DNA of 64,000 nucleotides from Watersipora subatra (taxonomy: Eukaryota > Bryozoa > Gymnolaemata > Cheilostomatida > Watersiporidae). A model generated the notes under the pieces. The model saw only the letters and a program-made list of their open reading frames with translations. It was not told the DNA's origin and ran no database searches. Where the stretch lies: the NCBI RefSeq assembly GCF_963576615.1, contig NC_088714.1, positions 52,883,723 through 52,947,722 of the forward strand. Direction: 5' to 3'. A program made the translations under genes and the position numbers. Positions 48,601 to 59,125 of this stretch are shown in pieces (the first letter of the stretch is position 1; each line of letters opens with the position of its first letter).

Positions 48601-51600
48601 AGCTATCTTACGGTCCCATTCGAGTCCAACAATTAGTGAGGCTTATACTCCCTCAGTCCAAGAAGGAGCTAGTGCTAAGATAAAGCATACAAATTCTGAG
48701 AAACAAATGATTGAAAATACTTTAATCTCAGGGTCTTCTCAAGATGTTGAACATGATCAATTTCAATCTGAATATAAATGTGATTGGTCCAACTTAGAGC
48801 CGACTTCTTCCACCAGAAGGCTGCGTGATGCATATTTTTCAATGGGTCATCAAGATGAGATAACTACCGATTATCAACGCTATGTAAGCTCTAGCGCTCA
48901 CTTGAATATGGAAAGCAACCAAAAATTTGATGAAGATTCTTCTGAAGGCACAATAATCTTAGAAAACGATCCAAGTCGCTCATCAGAAGTAGTGAATGTG
49001 GAGAGAAAACCAATGCTTATGCATAATAGTCTTCTAGCAGCAGAAGCTACTGAGCATTATGGCAAAACTAATCAGAAGTTTCAAAAAAGCGGTGAAGAAC
49101 AGCAAGCAAGAAAAAAAGAGGTAAAGAAAACTGAGTTAAAAGCCTGTAAAAACAATTGGGAAACTTCTAGAGAAGATGGACTTGAATGCTCTGTAAATAA
49201 TGAAAGGTTTGCGAATGAAGCAGAGCGACTTACAGATGTCTCAGCTGAACCGTTGGTAGGAGTTGTCAAAACTTCCAAAGCGACAACCGCAACACCTCTT
49301 ACTAAACCAGCTTGTTCTGGGACTCTTAAAACGCTGTCCGACTTTTCCACACTAGTTTCCATTGCTGAACATGAGTTGTTAGATTCCGTTGCTGAATCTG
49401 ATATGCCTTTCCAGAATGGGAACAGAGCTTCTTGTGTCACGATGGCTTCACATGAGCGACAGTGGCCAAAAACTGATATACAAGACCAAGAAGGATACAC
49501 CAGCCTTCCTACAAAATCTATGCAAAGATATGAACAACCATATAAATACTCAGCAAAAATCTCTGAACTTGAAGAGTTCATGACCGTTTCAAATTACGTA
49601 CAAGGCTTTCAGGAGGGAACTGATTTGATAGGACCTAAAAAGCAAGATCGAATTTCTGGAACCTGTGAAGCTGGCAGAATAATGTGTGACAGTGCATTTA
49701 AACTGCATGATTCTAAGGTTACAGAGAGTTTAAGTGAACAAGATGGAAGTTTAAGCTGCAACATTTTAGTGAATAAACATTTTCAATTAACTCAACAAAG
49801 TTTAAGAGAATCAGTGAAGCCATCGACCGCCTATGCAAATTCTGAACTTCCAGCAGGACATACAGAAATGAGAGACACCATATTATCCACCACAACTTTT
49901 AAACCTAAAAATATGTTTAGCGATCCACATGTAGAAAGTACCAAAACTACGTGTACACCTGCAGACCATTCATTATCAGCAAGCAGTTGTGGCTTTGAGT
50001 CCAACATTTCAAATGTCCAATTAGCTAAAGATGTCTCTGGTCAAAGCCGCAATGACACAGATGGACTGAAGAGTGTTAAAGAGAAGGCTCAATATCAGTC
50101 AGACACAGCGGCCTGCTGTGTAGCTGTGACATCTGACAACCGCGTTTTGTCCCGAGCGAGCAATGAGGATCAATTAGACAGCTTAGTTTTCCATGATCTT
50201 GCAGCACTTAAAACTGGCGATGGGAATTATACAAACAGAAATCAGCAACCAGAAAGTGTAGAGTTTTGTGCTGTAACATCTGGTATTCCTAGTACAGTTC
50301 AAACAACCAATAAGCAGAAGCTAGAAACAAGCACCCTCCATACTCCTGCGATGCCTGTTTCTCATGAACTATGTCATCAAAGCAGTAACCATTGTCCAAA
50401 CATTGTCGAATGCTGTACAACTGTAACATCTGGCAGTCATAGCTCAATCCAGAGCACCAGTGATTACCAACCGGAAAAGGGTTTCTCAAAAGCTACTATG
50501 GCATTTGAAAGCCATGGCGTAACACATACAATTGATTGCCAATCAAGCAATGGTACAGTCTGTACTGCTACAACATCTGGCGGTCATAGCATAACTCAGG
50601 CAGCCAGTGATTACCAAGCGTACAATGTGACTTTACATGGTGCTGCAAGGCCTGACACTCATGGACTAACTAATGCAAGCACAAATAGCCAATCACCGGG
50701 TATTAACAGCCTAGCCAAAACACCCAGCAATCATGAACTACTTGGTGTTGTGTCTCACTCAACTGTGGCATCTGACATGCTTCCAGTAACTGTAGAGACA
50801 TGTAGAACTAGTAATGCTCAAATGGACAGTGGAACAATCACCTCCACTTCACCATCTGAGGGTAATTGCCTGAGCCAGACAACAAGTGAACGCCAACCAG
50901 ACCTTCCAACCTTTTGTACTACTATGACATCTTCTACTCATGATGAGACATGTAGAATTAGTAATGCTCAATTGGACAGTGGAACAATCCCTACCACTGT
51001 AACATCTACCAAAGAGAGTGTGCTGCAAGCAAGCGATGATTACCAACTACAAAGTGTAAGATCACAATCTACTGTGATATCGAGCACTTACGGTGTGACT
51101 TGTACAAGCATTAACTCTTCCATAAACAGTGTAACGATCACAACTGCCAAAAAATCTGATGTCCACATCATAACTCAAACTACCAGGAACATCCCATCAG
51201 ATGGTAGAATCTTCCATAATTTTGCGACCTCTAACACTCATGGTGTTACTTATGCAGGTACTAGTGTTCATGCAGGCAAACCGACAAACAATACAACTGC
51301 AAAATCTAACACTCAAAACATATCTCAGATAGACAGTGTGTCATTTCATACTGGTACAACACCTGCCACTCACAATCTGGTTGATACGTGCAGTAATGCC
51401 CACACGGACAGTGAGACAATCTTCACAATTTCATCATCTGAGAATTATAGCATGGGCCAGACAACTAGTGAACATCAACTAGACAGTGCAGTCTTTTGTA
51501 CTGCAAAGATATCTCCTACTCATAGTGGGACGTGTAGAACCAGTAATGCCCAATTGGACAATGAAACATTCTCCACCACTTCACCATCTGAGGCTTATAG

Positions 51601-54600
51601 CCCAAGCCAGACAAAGAGTGAACACCAACCAGACAGTGCAAGCTTTTATACTACTATGACATCGGCCACTCATGGTGAGACATGTAGAACCAGTAATGCT
51701 CAATTGAACAGTGAAACAATCTCCACCACTTCACCATCTGAGGCTTATAGCCCGATCCAGACAAAGAGTGAACACCAACCAGACAGTGCAACCTTTTATA
51801 CTGCTGCGACATCGGCCACTCATGGTGAGACATGTAGAACCAGTAATGCCCAATTGAACAGTGAAACAATCTCCACCACTTCGCCATCTGAAGCTTATAG
51901 CCCGATCCAGACAAAGAGTGAACACCAACCAGACAGTGCAAGCTTTTATACTACTATGACATCGGCCACTCATGGTGCGACATGTAGAACCAGTAATGCC
52001 CAATTGGACAATGAAACAATCTCCACCACTTCACCATCTGAAGTTTATAGCCCGATCCAGACAAAGAGTGAACACCAACCAGACAGTGCAAGCTTTTATA
52101 CTACTATGGCATCGGCCACTCATGGTGAGACATGTAGAACCAGTAATGCTCAATTGAACAGTGAAACAATCTCCACCACTTCACCATCTGAAGCTTATAG
52201 CTCGATCCAGACAAAGAGTGAACACCAACCAGACAGTGCAAGCTTTTATACTACTATGACATCGGCCACTCATGGTGCGACATGTAGAACAAGTAATGCT
52301 CAATTGAACAGTGGAACAATCCCTACCACTTCACCGCCTGAGGCTTATAGCCCAAGCCAGACAACAATTGAACATCAACCAGACAGTGCAAGCTTTTATA
52401 CTACTATGACATCGGCCACTCATGGTGAGACTTGTAGAACCAGTAATGCTCAATTGAACAGTGGAACAATCTCCACCACTTCACAGCCTGAGGCTTATAG
52501 CCCGAGCCAGACAACAATTGAACACCAACCAGACAGTGCAAGCTTTTATACTACTATGACATCGGCCACTCATGGTGAGACATGTAGAACAAGTAATGCC
52601 CAACTGGTCAATGAAGCATTCTCCACCACTTCACCATCTGAGGCTTATAGCCCGACCCAGACAACAAGTGAACACCAATCAAACAGTGCAACCTTTTGTA
52701 CTACTATGACATTTGCTACTCATAGTGAGACATGTAAAACCAGTGAGACAATCCCTACCACTGTAACATCTACCACAGAGAGTGCGCTGCAATCAGGCAA
52801 TGATTATCAACTAGATAATGTGACCTCTCATATCAGTGTCACATCTCATACTCATGGCGTGGTCCATACAAGAGGTAATAATTCTCAATTGGCTAGTGTA
52901 AAACTTCCAACCTCAGTAACGTCTGACAATCACATAATAACTCCAACAACTCGTGACCACCAATTAGACCCTACAATCTTCCTTACCACTACATCTAGTA
53001 GTCAGAGTGAGACTTATGCAAGTAGTAATGCCCAAATAGGCGACCTAACAGTGAGTGATGTCTCAACGTCTGACCTCCAGAGCACATGTCAGACAAATAG
53101 TGATCTCCAAATAGATATTAAAACTGTCCATGCTTCTGCCGCATCGGATACACAAGGTAAATGCTACACTAGTAGTAGTAGCCAGTTGAACCACATGGTG
53201 TTTTATCCTGCTGCAACATCTGACAACCTTAACCTAATCCAGACAACCGGTGACTGCTTAACGCCATATACTACTGCATCATCTGACAATCTCAGTGTGA
53301 CCTCTACAAGCAGCCATGCTCAATCCAGCAATCTGACAATCTGCACTGCTACAACATCTGCAACATGCAACATAACCCAAACACCTGATGATCTTTTACT
53401 AGACACTACGACCTTTAGTACTGAAAAGACTGACACCCACGACATAACCCAAACAACTGATGAGCTCTTACCAGACACTACAACCTTTAGTCCTGCTATG
53501 GCATCTGCCACCCATGACATAACCCAAACATCTGATGAGCTCTCACCAGGCACTACAACCTTTAGTACTATCATGACATCTGCCACCCATGATGTAACTC
53601 ACACAAGAAGTAAGACCCAAGCAAACAGTTTGACAGTTCATTCTACTACAACAATTGACACTAATTATGCAACTCAGACAACAACTGACTGCCAACCAGG
53701 TGGTATGACTTGCTATACTTCTGCACCAAATGGCACTGATGTTGTGACTTATGCAGGCAGTAATGCCCAATCAGATGGTGTGACCAGCTGCAGTGCTATC
53801 ACATCTTACATCCATAGCCCAACTCATTCAAACATTGATCATCAATCAAGTATGGAGATCGTCCGGGCTGTGGCAGCATCTGTCACTCATAGTGTAGCCT
53901 GTGCAAACAGTGGTATTCAACCTGATAGTGAGACATCTGAATTTTTGAGTCGAGAATTAGGAGATGAGATCGATGGGTAAGTTTATGTCAGTTGTTTTGC
54001 ATGAGGTCTATGATTTTTTTTGCATTAGCTGCTTTTGCTTATGTGTCTGTTTTCAGTCAAAGGTCAAGCAGCACTATACTAAAATCAGCAAATATTATAT
54101 GTTTGGTATAAATTAGTTTCTTTTTTATTTGCAATATTGTTTTAGCTTACGCTCATTGTATGCTCATTGCGCAGCATCTGTATATATCAATGACTGAAGC
54201 TTATAGAAAATGATATTTTCAGATTTTAAGCTGCTTCTGACTAGCGGCCACGTTCTAGGTGCTGAGAGGTTTTTAATATACATTAAATAAGCTTTTCATT
54301 ACCAATTTCATTTATAATTAGGTCAGGAGAAGTCTCTTCAGCTCAATTATTCACTCGGCAGAAGGGAAAAGTGGCAATGAGCGAACAATCAACAGAAACT
54401 ATGGAAACTTCATCTCATAAGAAGGAGAAGGCAACTACCGTAGAACAAAGTGTCCAAACCGATAAAGAGTAAGAGTTCACTTTATTTGTTACATTAATTT
54501 TGTTTTTATTTTAGATAGAGAGACAGATAGATCGATGGAAAGATAGATAGATATATAGACAGGCTATATAACAGGCAGACAGACAGACAAACAGATCAAT

Positions 54601-56853
54601 GAATAGATATTAATTTTATTATCGCCTATCATTGCTGTCTAAACCAAATTAGGTCAAAGGACAAAAAGTAAAATAAGAGTAAAATAAAGAATACTGAAGT
54701 GAAATTAAAATAAATAAACTATACTACAATGAAATTATACCTATTGGAAAAAAACTTTTTTTGCCTAACACTGTTATATAATGTAAATTGGTAAGCTCTT
54801 GATGTCTGGTATAAAGTGTAATGGATTTTTTAGGGAAGTTGAAACGTAATGGATGGTTAGGCAGAATGGAGATACGATCAGAGCATTTTAAATAGAAATA
54901 TCTAATAACACAGTTAGCTCATTATTTATCAGTTATACGCTGATCATAATTATCCATATCTAGTAGCATAACCCTGAAACATATTTTTTGATATTGAGTT
55001 TTAAAGATTATATCTTACCAGTTAACTCTATCATTAAGCCATACCTAGCAGTTCTTAAAAATCATGCATCAACATTTACACATGTTTTCTTAAACATTCA
55101 AACAAATAGCCTGACCAACCCTTTTCTACCTGCAATCACATAAGCTATTACTTATGCGCTTGGATTGAAGCCAATCTTCTACATAAGCAACCTTTTGTGC
55201 CTTGAGCTATTCAAGTGAGAATAGAAAACTGTCATTAGGTCCTAAGGCTTATTTGAACTTTTAATTAATTGTTGCATTCTTCCTTTTATTTTATTTTTAT
55301 CAACTTGGACATGACTATTAATGTGTTGGCTAAACTAGAAACTTTAGATAAAATACGGAGTGGTCTTCCATTCAGTTGTTGCAGAATTTCAATGGAGGAT
55401 AAATCAGCAGAAGAATCAAATACTTTGCCATGCGGTCAAGGAGAGATGATTACCTCAACAGTGAGTAGCACTCCACTTGAACAGATCACAGAGAAAACAG
55501 AAGGACAGATTGGTCAACGTGCTTCAATTTGCAGTGAACCAGAAACATCGCAAAGGTAGGTTGAGAAAGTAAAGTACAGTGTATTATTAATTTTTAAAAA
55601 GTTGCCGTTTGCGTTTGCTAGTTTGTGTAAGTTTTCAATTTTATTATTTTCAATTTTCGCAAACATAAAATTCACTTTTTATTAAAATTTAGTTGGACTA
55701 ATAGTAGTTAAAATGTTTGTTTACTTGGTTCATACAACGTGATCATTGACTCCAGTAAACATTTATTATGGTTGTGTATCTGTCCGTATCTGTCTCTGTA
55801 CAGATACACCTGTTCGTCTGTCTGCCTGTCTTTAAACAGACAAGTGTATCTGTCTGTCTGTCCAAAGCCACAGTTTGACATTAGAAAAAAGGATTGCATC
55901 GTACTAGATTCTCAGTTGCAAGCATCATCTTGGTAGAATGGCACTCTAACCTCTGCACCAACAGTTCACTTTTTATGTTTTATAATTAACGGTCATATAC
56001 TGCAGTTATTCTCTCTACTTTATTGGTGCACCTGATAATTTTTCCCAGCACAAAGTACTTGTGTTAATAAAAGAAAGATTATATTTGTCTGAAGCCAAAA
56101 AAAATTTTTTTTAATAATATGCATTAAACATACTCATGGCTAACATATATCATTATAACTAGTACACTCGCAGTCCCATGAGCAGTGAGAGATCGTCATG
56201 AGTAATCAGTATTTGCATAATTGCTCAGTTTAAATTGTCCTAGTTGGCCTAGTGGTGCACCAAATGGGCTTTAAATCCTGATCTATGGATTCAATTCCTG
56301 TCTAGTTCAAACATTTAGCCTAGCATTTTTAGCATGGCAACCAATGGATATGACTCGTACGTGTACTATAGTAAAGATTATAGTTATTGTTATTGATGTA
56401 ATTGATTCATTATTAGTACGATTTTGTGGATACTTTTCTACTGATCAATTGCTATTACGGGTTCATTAAGATCAAAGAACGTCAAAGCGGCAGTCAAATG
56501 GAGGTGGGGTTCAATTAAAGGGTGGCGCTACTTTTTCATCCTTTCTCTCATAGTGGTTGATAAAATAGAGGCGGCCTTCAAATAGAGGTGGCATTCAATT
56601 AGAGATTATACGGTATATTAGATATATTAGTTAGATTAGTATAGTTACACTTGTTACTTTAAAATGTATTACTACTACTTGCTGTCACAGGTCAAGGGGC
56701 TGGTGGTCAAAGGCTCTTTTGGTTGGATTACTGTCAGCTCTCTTCTTCGTCTTCCTCAATTTTATTCTTATACCAGAGGACTGCAACAGCTCTTGTCACC
56801 ACTGTGGAGTGTTTGACTTGCGCAGGAAACACTACAGCATCCCCAGCCACTAG
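39586..56853 (+). CDS. giant Ser/Thr-repeat tail-anchored protein, spectrin-like start, KASH-like end
   Basis: Joined exons 39586-39687, 44163-44329, 45027-45177, 46860-47092, 48079-53976, 54322-54468, 55385-55555 and 56691-56853 stay in one frame for 2343 residues and a TAG, all with GT-AG introns. Residues 1-90 look like part of a spectrin repeat (helical, with CKSWQSLCGFF resembling helix C). Residues 91-890 are polar and low-complexity. Residues about 890-2170 are some fifty 25-residue Ser/Thr repeats. Near the end lies one hydrophobic segment (about 2298-2318, KALLVGLLSALFFVFLNFIL), preceded by Arg/Lys and followed by 26 residues with three Cys. Basic residues on the N-side predict a cytosolic body and a lumenal tail, as in KASH/nesprin proteins. 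However, the canonical Pro-Pro-Pro-x terminus is missing (it ends SIPSH). A TGA lies nine bases before the first ATG, so this may be the true start, or exon 1 may be internal. Confidence 0.75.
39688..41639. other. intron 1 of the giant gene, proximal part
   Basis: Contains a short (gattgcat)n run near 40248-40270. I see no additional exon that joins in frame. Confidence 0.35.
41640..42316. mobile_element. CACTA-like DNA transposon (non-autonomous)
   Basis: Left end CACTATGTTTCCATG (41640) and the same motif in reverse at the right end (to 42316) extend to about 33 bp of inverted similarity (gcgcagt.ctgcgaag versus gcgcagtgcttcggag). AAT flanks both ends (41637-41639, 42317-42319), a 3-bp duplication as expected for CACTA elements. 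Subterminal gcgcagtg words repeat in both orientations. No transposase frame. Confidence 0.65.
42317..43554. other. intron 1 of the giant gene, distal part
   Basis: The first 300 bp are richer in G+C (42360-42630) and may be another worn element, but I cannot define its ends. Confidence 0.3.
43555..43680. repeat. short tandem repeats (gtagta / atcttggtgtctagtagta)
   Basis: Four imperfect copies of a unit with aatcttggtgtctagtagta, mixed with tag/tat triplets, in intron 1. Confidence 0.8.
44060..44181 (+). repeat. 61-bp tandem duplication of the exon 2 splice acceptor
   Basis: Two copies of ttatgagctgrtcttctgta-type sequence followed by tttgttttgattg.acag|gacctacaaggaratttt. Copy 1 starts at 44060 (acceptor AG at 44100-44101); copy 2 starts at 44121 (AG at 44161-44162). 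Each copy carries the acceptor and the first 19 bases of exon 2. Use of the upstream acceptor shifts frame and reaches a stop. Confidence 0.85.
44163..44329 (+). CDS. giant gene exon 2 (spectrin-like)
   Basis: 55 codons plus two bases: DLQGDFDRKYEKIKSVIDEG, then a loop and LDLKIKKLCKSWQSLCGFFD. The helix-loop-helix pattern with W in the last helix matches helices B and C of a spectrin repeat. Donor GTATAG is weak but fits. Confidence 0.75.
45027..45177 (+). CDS. giant gene exon 3
   Basis: Encodes RLPIDYSDNDGTSSCRSIAS through SVPYRARIRAK, moderately basic at the end. Acceptor tttctatag, donor GTATGT; ends in phase 0. The exon contains TATTCAGATAATG, identical to the core of nearby satellite repeats, possibly by chance. 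Confidence 0.75.
46061..46106. repeat. 9-bp GCAGCACCG repeat
   Basis: About five tandem copies of gcaccgcag/gcactgcag in an intron; the open frames over it are artefacts. Confidence 0.9.
46210..46640 (+). repeat. diverged ~57-bp satellite with TTATTCAGATAATG core
   Basis: Seven or eight units, each with tatgaacaa, then cttattcagataatgtgcat and an a/t-rich spacer ending in cactattcc or similar. Isolated copies of the core occur at 44410-44600, and reversed copies at 36131-36471. Confidence 0.7.
46860..47092 (+). CDS. giant gene exon 4
   Basis: 77 codons plus two bases: VKHHKRSASNSPSNLSTSTT, Ser-rich, then an acidic stretch, CEFEPFPWVSVSEDELDEPA. Acceptor atgttgtag, donor GTAAGT. Disordered composition with basic and acidic blocks. 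Confidence 0.75.
47779..48005 (+). mobile_element. helitron-like element, copy 2 (227 bp)
   Basis: Starts TC followed by a tatata run and atttctcaaag. It ends with a GC-rich hairpin (ctcggggcaacgccggg) and agcacagCTAG. The flanks are A (47778) and T (48006), as expected for insertion between A and T. No coding capacity. It lies in intron 4, only 73 bp before exon 5. Confidence 0.75.
48079..53976 (+). CDS. giant gene exon 5 (5.9 kb, repeat exon)
   Basis: A single uninterrupted frame of 1965 codons plus split codons, with acceptor tatgttttag and donor GG|GTAAGT. The first third (to about 50100) is polar and non-repetitive. The rest is built of 25-residue repeats of the approximate form x-T-x-x-T-S-x-T-H-x-x-T-Q-T-x-S-x-x-Q-x-D-S. 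Codon-level conservation with few internal stops in this frame, against short frames elsewhere, supports coding. Confidence 0.88.
50100..53935 (+). repeat. about 50 coding repeats of 25 residues (75 bp)
   Basis: Two alternating repeat types can be read: one with TCRTSNAQLNS-like text, one with SQTKSEHQPDS-like text, each about 25 residues. Outer copies are diverged; central ones are nearly identical. Three consecutive units near the end (ITQTPDDLLLD, ITQTTDELLPD, ITQTSDELSPG) show the 25-residue period without the dimer. Confidence 0.85.
51541..52740 (+). repeat. eight near-identical 150-bp coding units
   Basis: Units start at 51541, 51691, 51841, 51991, 52141, 52291, 52441 and 52591, each beginning c/gtaatgcycaattg. 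Within the array units differ by only a few bases, implying recent amplification or gene conversion. Related older units sit at 50811 and 50961. Confidence 0.95.
53977..54321. other. intron 5 of the giant gene
   Basis: 345 bp, no feature seen. Confidence 0.6.
54322..54468 (+). CDS. giant gene exon 6
   Basis: Encodes GSGEVSSAQLFTRQKGKVAM through TTVEQSVQTDKE. The SVQTD segment resembles an LC8-type motif. Acceptor tttataattag, donor GTAAGA; phase 2 at both ends, like its neighbours. Confidence 0.75.
54515..55010 (-). mobile_element. non-LTR retrotransposon 3' fragment with tetranucleotide tail
   Basis: Minus-strand fragment whose end (taataaaattaatatct, then a TATC/TGTC-type tail at 54515-54605) matches the termini at 21830-21975 and 60860-61230. 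It shares about 400 bp with the latter, including a decayed coding stretch reading LKCSDRISILPNHPLRFNF. Inserted in intron 6. Confidence 0.6.
55385..55555 (+). CDS. giant gene exon 7
   Basis: Encodes EISMEDKSAEESNTLPCGQG through SICSEPETSQR: an acidic, Ser/Thr-rich linker just before the membrane exon. Acceptor tcagttgttgcag, donor GTAGGT. Confidence 0.75.
55740..55945 (-). mobile_element. tRNA-derived SINE-like copy C
   Basis: On the minus strand gtgcagaggttagagtgcca is followed by a degraded B-box region, then the tail with ctttggacagacagacagat shared with copies A and B near 18 kb. The tail is expanded in gaca repeats. Confidence 0.45.
56160..56320 (+). mobile_element. tRNA-derived SINE-like copy D
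   Basis: Leader gtcccatgagcagtgagaga and cgtcatgagtaatcagta, then the tRNA-like block (ggcctagtggtgca, ggattcaattcctg). Leader and block match copy A in order. Confidence 0.5.
56691..56853 (+). CDS. giant gene exon 8 (membrane segment and tail)
   Basis: 54 codons with a TAG stop: SRGWWSK, a hydrophobic segment of about 21 residues, then IPEDCNSSCHHCGVFDLRRK and a short end, SIPSH. Acceptor ttgctgtcacag. Tail length and Cys spacing are KASH-like, but the last four residues are not the usual PPPx. Confidence 0.78.
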
Positions 56854-58942
56854 ACAACCTACACGATAAACTTACCGGAAAGGATATTAAAACCTATTTG
56901 CTTATTTTTACATTTCTATGCCTTTTATTAATCTAAATATTTCATTATGTTATTGATGTCTTTTAGTTTGGATTTGTTCTTGTTCATGAATCAAAACTTA
57001 TGCGATGTGATACGTTCGCAATTCTATTTATGAGTTTATAGCCTACAGTACAGAGGACAGATATTGACCAGTCAGGCGATTGCAACCAGGTCGCTCATTA
57101 TTTATGATATCAATATTGTATACCGGTACTTTGAAATACTATAATATAACATCATAAAAATTCATAGAATAACTCTATAAAATAAATAATTTTACTGGAA
57201 TAAACTAAGCAGTACGCACTGTAGAATTGACAATTTGTAAACTGATATTTTCTTCTATTGCTCACTATAAGACAGGCCTAAAGATGCTTATAGTGCTTTT
57301 AAGGCTTTCAGGTCCTAGTTATATGTAGTATCTTGAATGGCTTAATATGCTTTTCATTATTTTCAATAAATTCATGCTATTTTAATCACATGGAAAATGT
57401 TTTATTTCCCCTCCTGCTTTCCCTGAGCTACTCCAGCAGATCTAAGAGCTATGTTAACCAATAATAGACAACTCTCAATTTGGGAACCATATGCTTTCAT
57501 GTATATGCTACATAAAATGTCATCAAGCCATAGAACGTTTTAATAAGTTTTTTTTAATAAGGAGTTATTCTCTCTTTATAGATGTACTACTTTTACACGC
57601 TTGACAAAAAAAATTATTTAAAACGCTTTAATATTTTTAACACTGTGGCCTAAGAAAGCTTGGAAAAACGTTGGCAAAAAATGTGTGAGTTTAGTGAATA
57701 ATGCTTGTTAGGATATTTTTGATTTCATTTAGTTTGATGGCCCTATTTTACCACCCATTGCCATGTGAGAATAATAAACAAACAAACTTACAAACAGACA
57801 ATAACAATAATAACATGAGAAATCAATGCATTTAAAAATTGTGATTTCATCTGTCTGTTCGTGAGCTGTGGGTTCTTATTACAAAAAAGGTCTGATTTCA
57901 AGCAATGTAGCAAGTTAGACTAGCTGGTAACCACGTAATAAATCTATAGCTTCATAGCTACTTAACAAAGCTATATAGCTTTCTCATGTACAAATCTCGG
58001 ATATTCATTTGCGTGTTGACTAAAAAGTCATTAAGCTATTATATTTTTACCAGTTATATTTGGGATCAGAAGTTATTTTCTCTTGCTTAATGTTGACTAA
58101 GCAAGAGAAACCTAGAATTTACGGGCTCTTTATGGTTGTGGAACCTTTTTAAGCATTTGTTGATTAATGTTTTTCTAGAAAGCAAAGACCATTACAACTT
58201 GACAAAAGGCCCTCCTTCAAACTAGATTTGATTTCCCACAATACCTTCTTCCCCAAAATAATAAACTTACAGCAAGTAAAGCTAAAACACATTAGATTAT
58301 TTACAAAGTGTGGGAAGATCAATTAAGCCATTTCTCAATGTGGGGTTCCTCAGCTCAGGGACCATTTGTCAAATCAACCTACAGGCACTTTGTGTGCCAA
58401 TGGCTTTTATAACTAAAACGCGTTTGTCAGCCGTTTCATAAGCGCTTTTGTATCCAAGGATAACAAATCTTAATTTCGTCAACGGTATTATGGCATACTC
58501 CGGACTGTTCACAAATCTCGGATTAATAAAACAATATAATGAAGTTTTCTTATGAACAGTGGCACTTGTTTTGCGTAACTGGCCTATTGAACGCTTGTCA
58601 GCTACTGTAAGAAAAAGCCTAATGAGTAGAGACATGCAGCTTCAAAAGGTTTTGCAGGCTATGATTAAATGATAATTAGTCAAAGAATAGAAATCGCATT
58701 TTAGTTTAAACAAAATCTGCTTATAGAATGCATAATAAAATTATTTTGCGTCACACTAAATATAAACAATGCAACAATATCAAAGTTTAGTAAAATTTAT
58801 TACTTGAAAATAAAAATATTTCTTTCAATAGGTATTGCACTCATTACTCTTACAACGCTATACGCTACGCGTGATTCTCAGGGGCACAACTATGCTAGTT
58901 AGAAGAGTGCCCTTGGTGTGACCTGCGTGTGATTCTCTTCTC
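56854..58942. other. 3' UTR and intergenic region
   Basis: An AATAAA at 57181-57186 is a plausible polyadenylation signal for the giant gene. No further gene is supported; a minus-strand 88-codon frame (58369-58635) has no recognisable features. Confidence 0.45.
57181..57186 (+). promoter_or_regulatory. candidate polyadenylation signal (AATAAA)
   Basis: First AATAAA downstream of the stop codon at 56851-56853 that is followed by T-rich sequence within about 60 bp. Confidence 0.35.
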
Positions 58943-59125
58943 ATGAAATCGTTGAATTCGTGGAGAACATTAGATATTATGACTATGGAGATAGAGACTA
59001 TCAAAAAAGTGCACGAAAATGATCTCGAACAGGCACAATACGAACTGCAGGAATCCCGGGCAAAAAACACTGAGCTAACGAAGAAGGTGGAAGACTTGGA
59101 AAGGCAGGTGGCCATTTGGAAACAG
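58943..59125 (+). CDS. coiled-coil exon of an unidentified gene
   Basis: 61 codons from an ATG: MKSLNSWRTLDIMTMEIETI, then NDLEQAQYELQESRAKNTEL and KKVEDLERQVAIWKQ, followed by donor ACAG|GTGAGG. Leu/Ile and Val recur at heptad-like spacing among many charged residues, a strong coiled-coil pattern. An in-frame TGA lies 22 bases upstream, so the ATG may be the start; an internal acceptor (acattag at about 58974) is also possible. I find no second exon in the window that joins clearly, so the gene may continue beyond it. Family unknown. Confidence 0.5.

Noticed and set aside
51654-52157. Shadow frames on both strands within the giant exon
   Set aside because: 150 bp is a multiple of three, so any frame open in one unit stays open through the array; the long plus-strand frame explains the region.
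50100-53935. Extracellular mucin reading of the Ser/Thr repeats
   Set aside because: No signal peptide exon is visible, and charges around the single membrane segment place the repeat side in the cytosol; kept only as an alternative if upstream exons are found.
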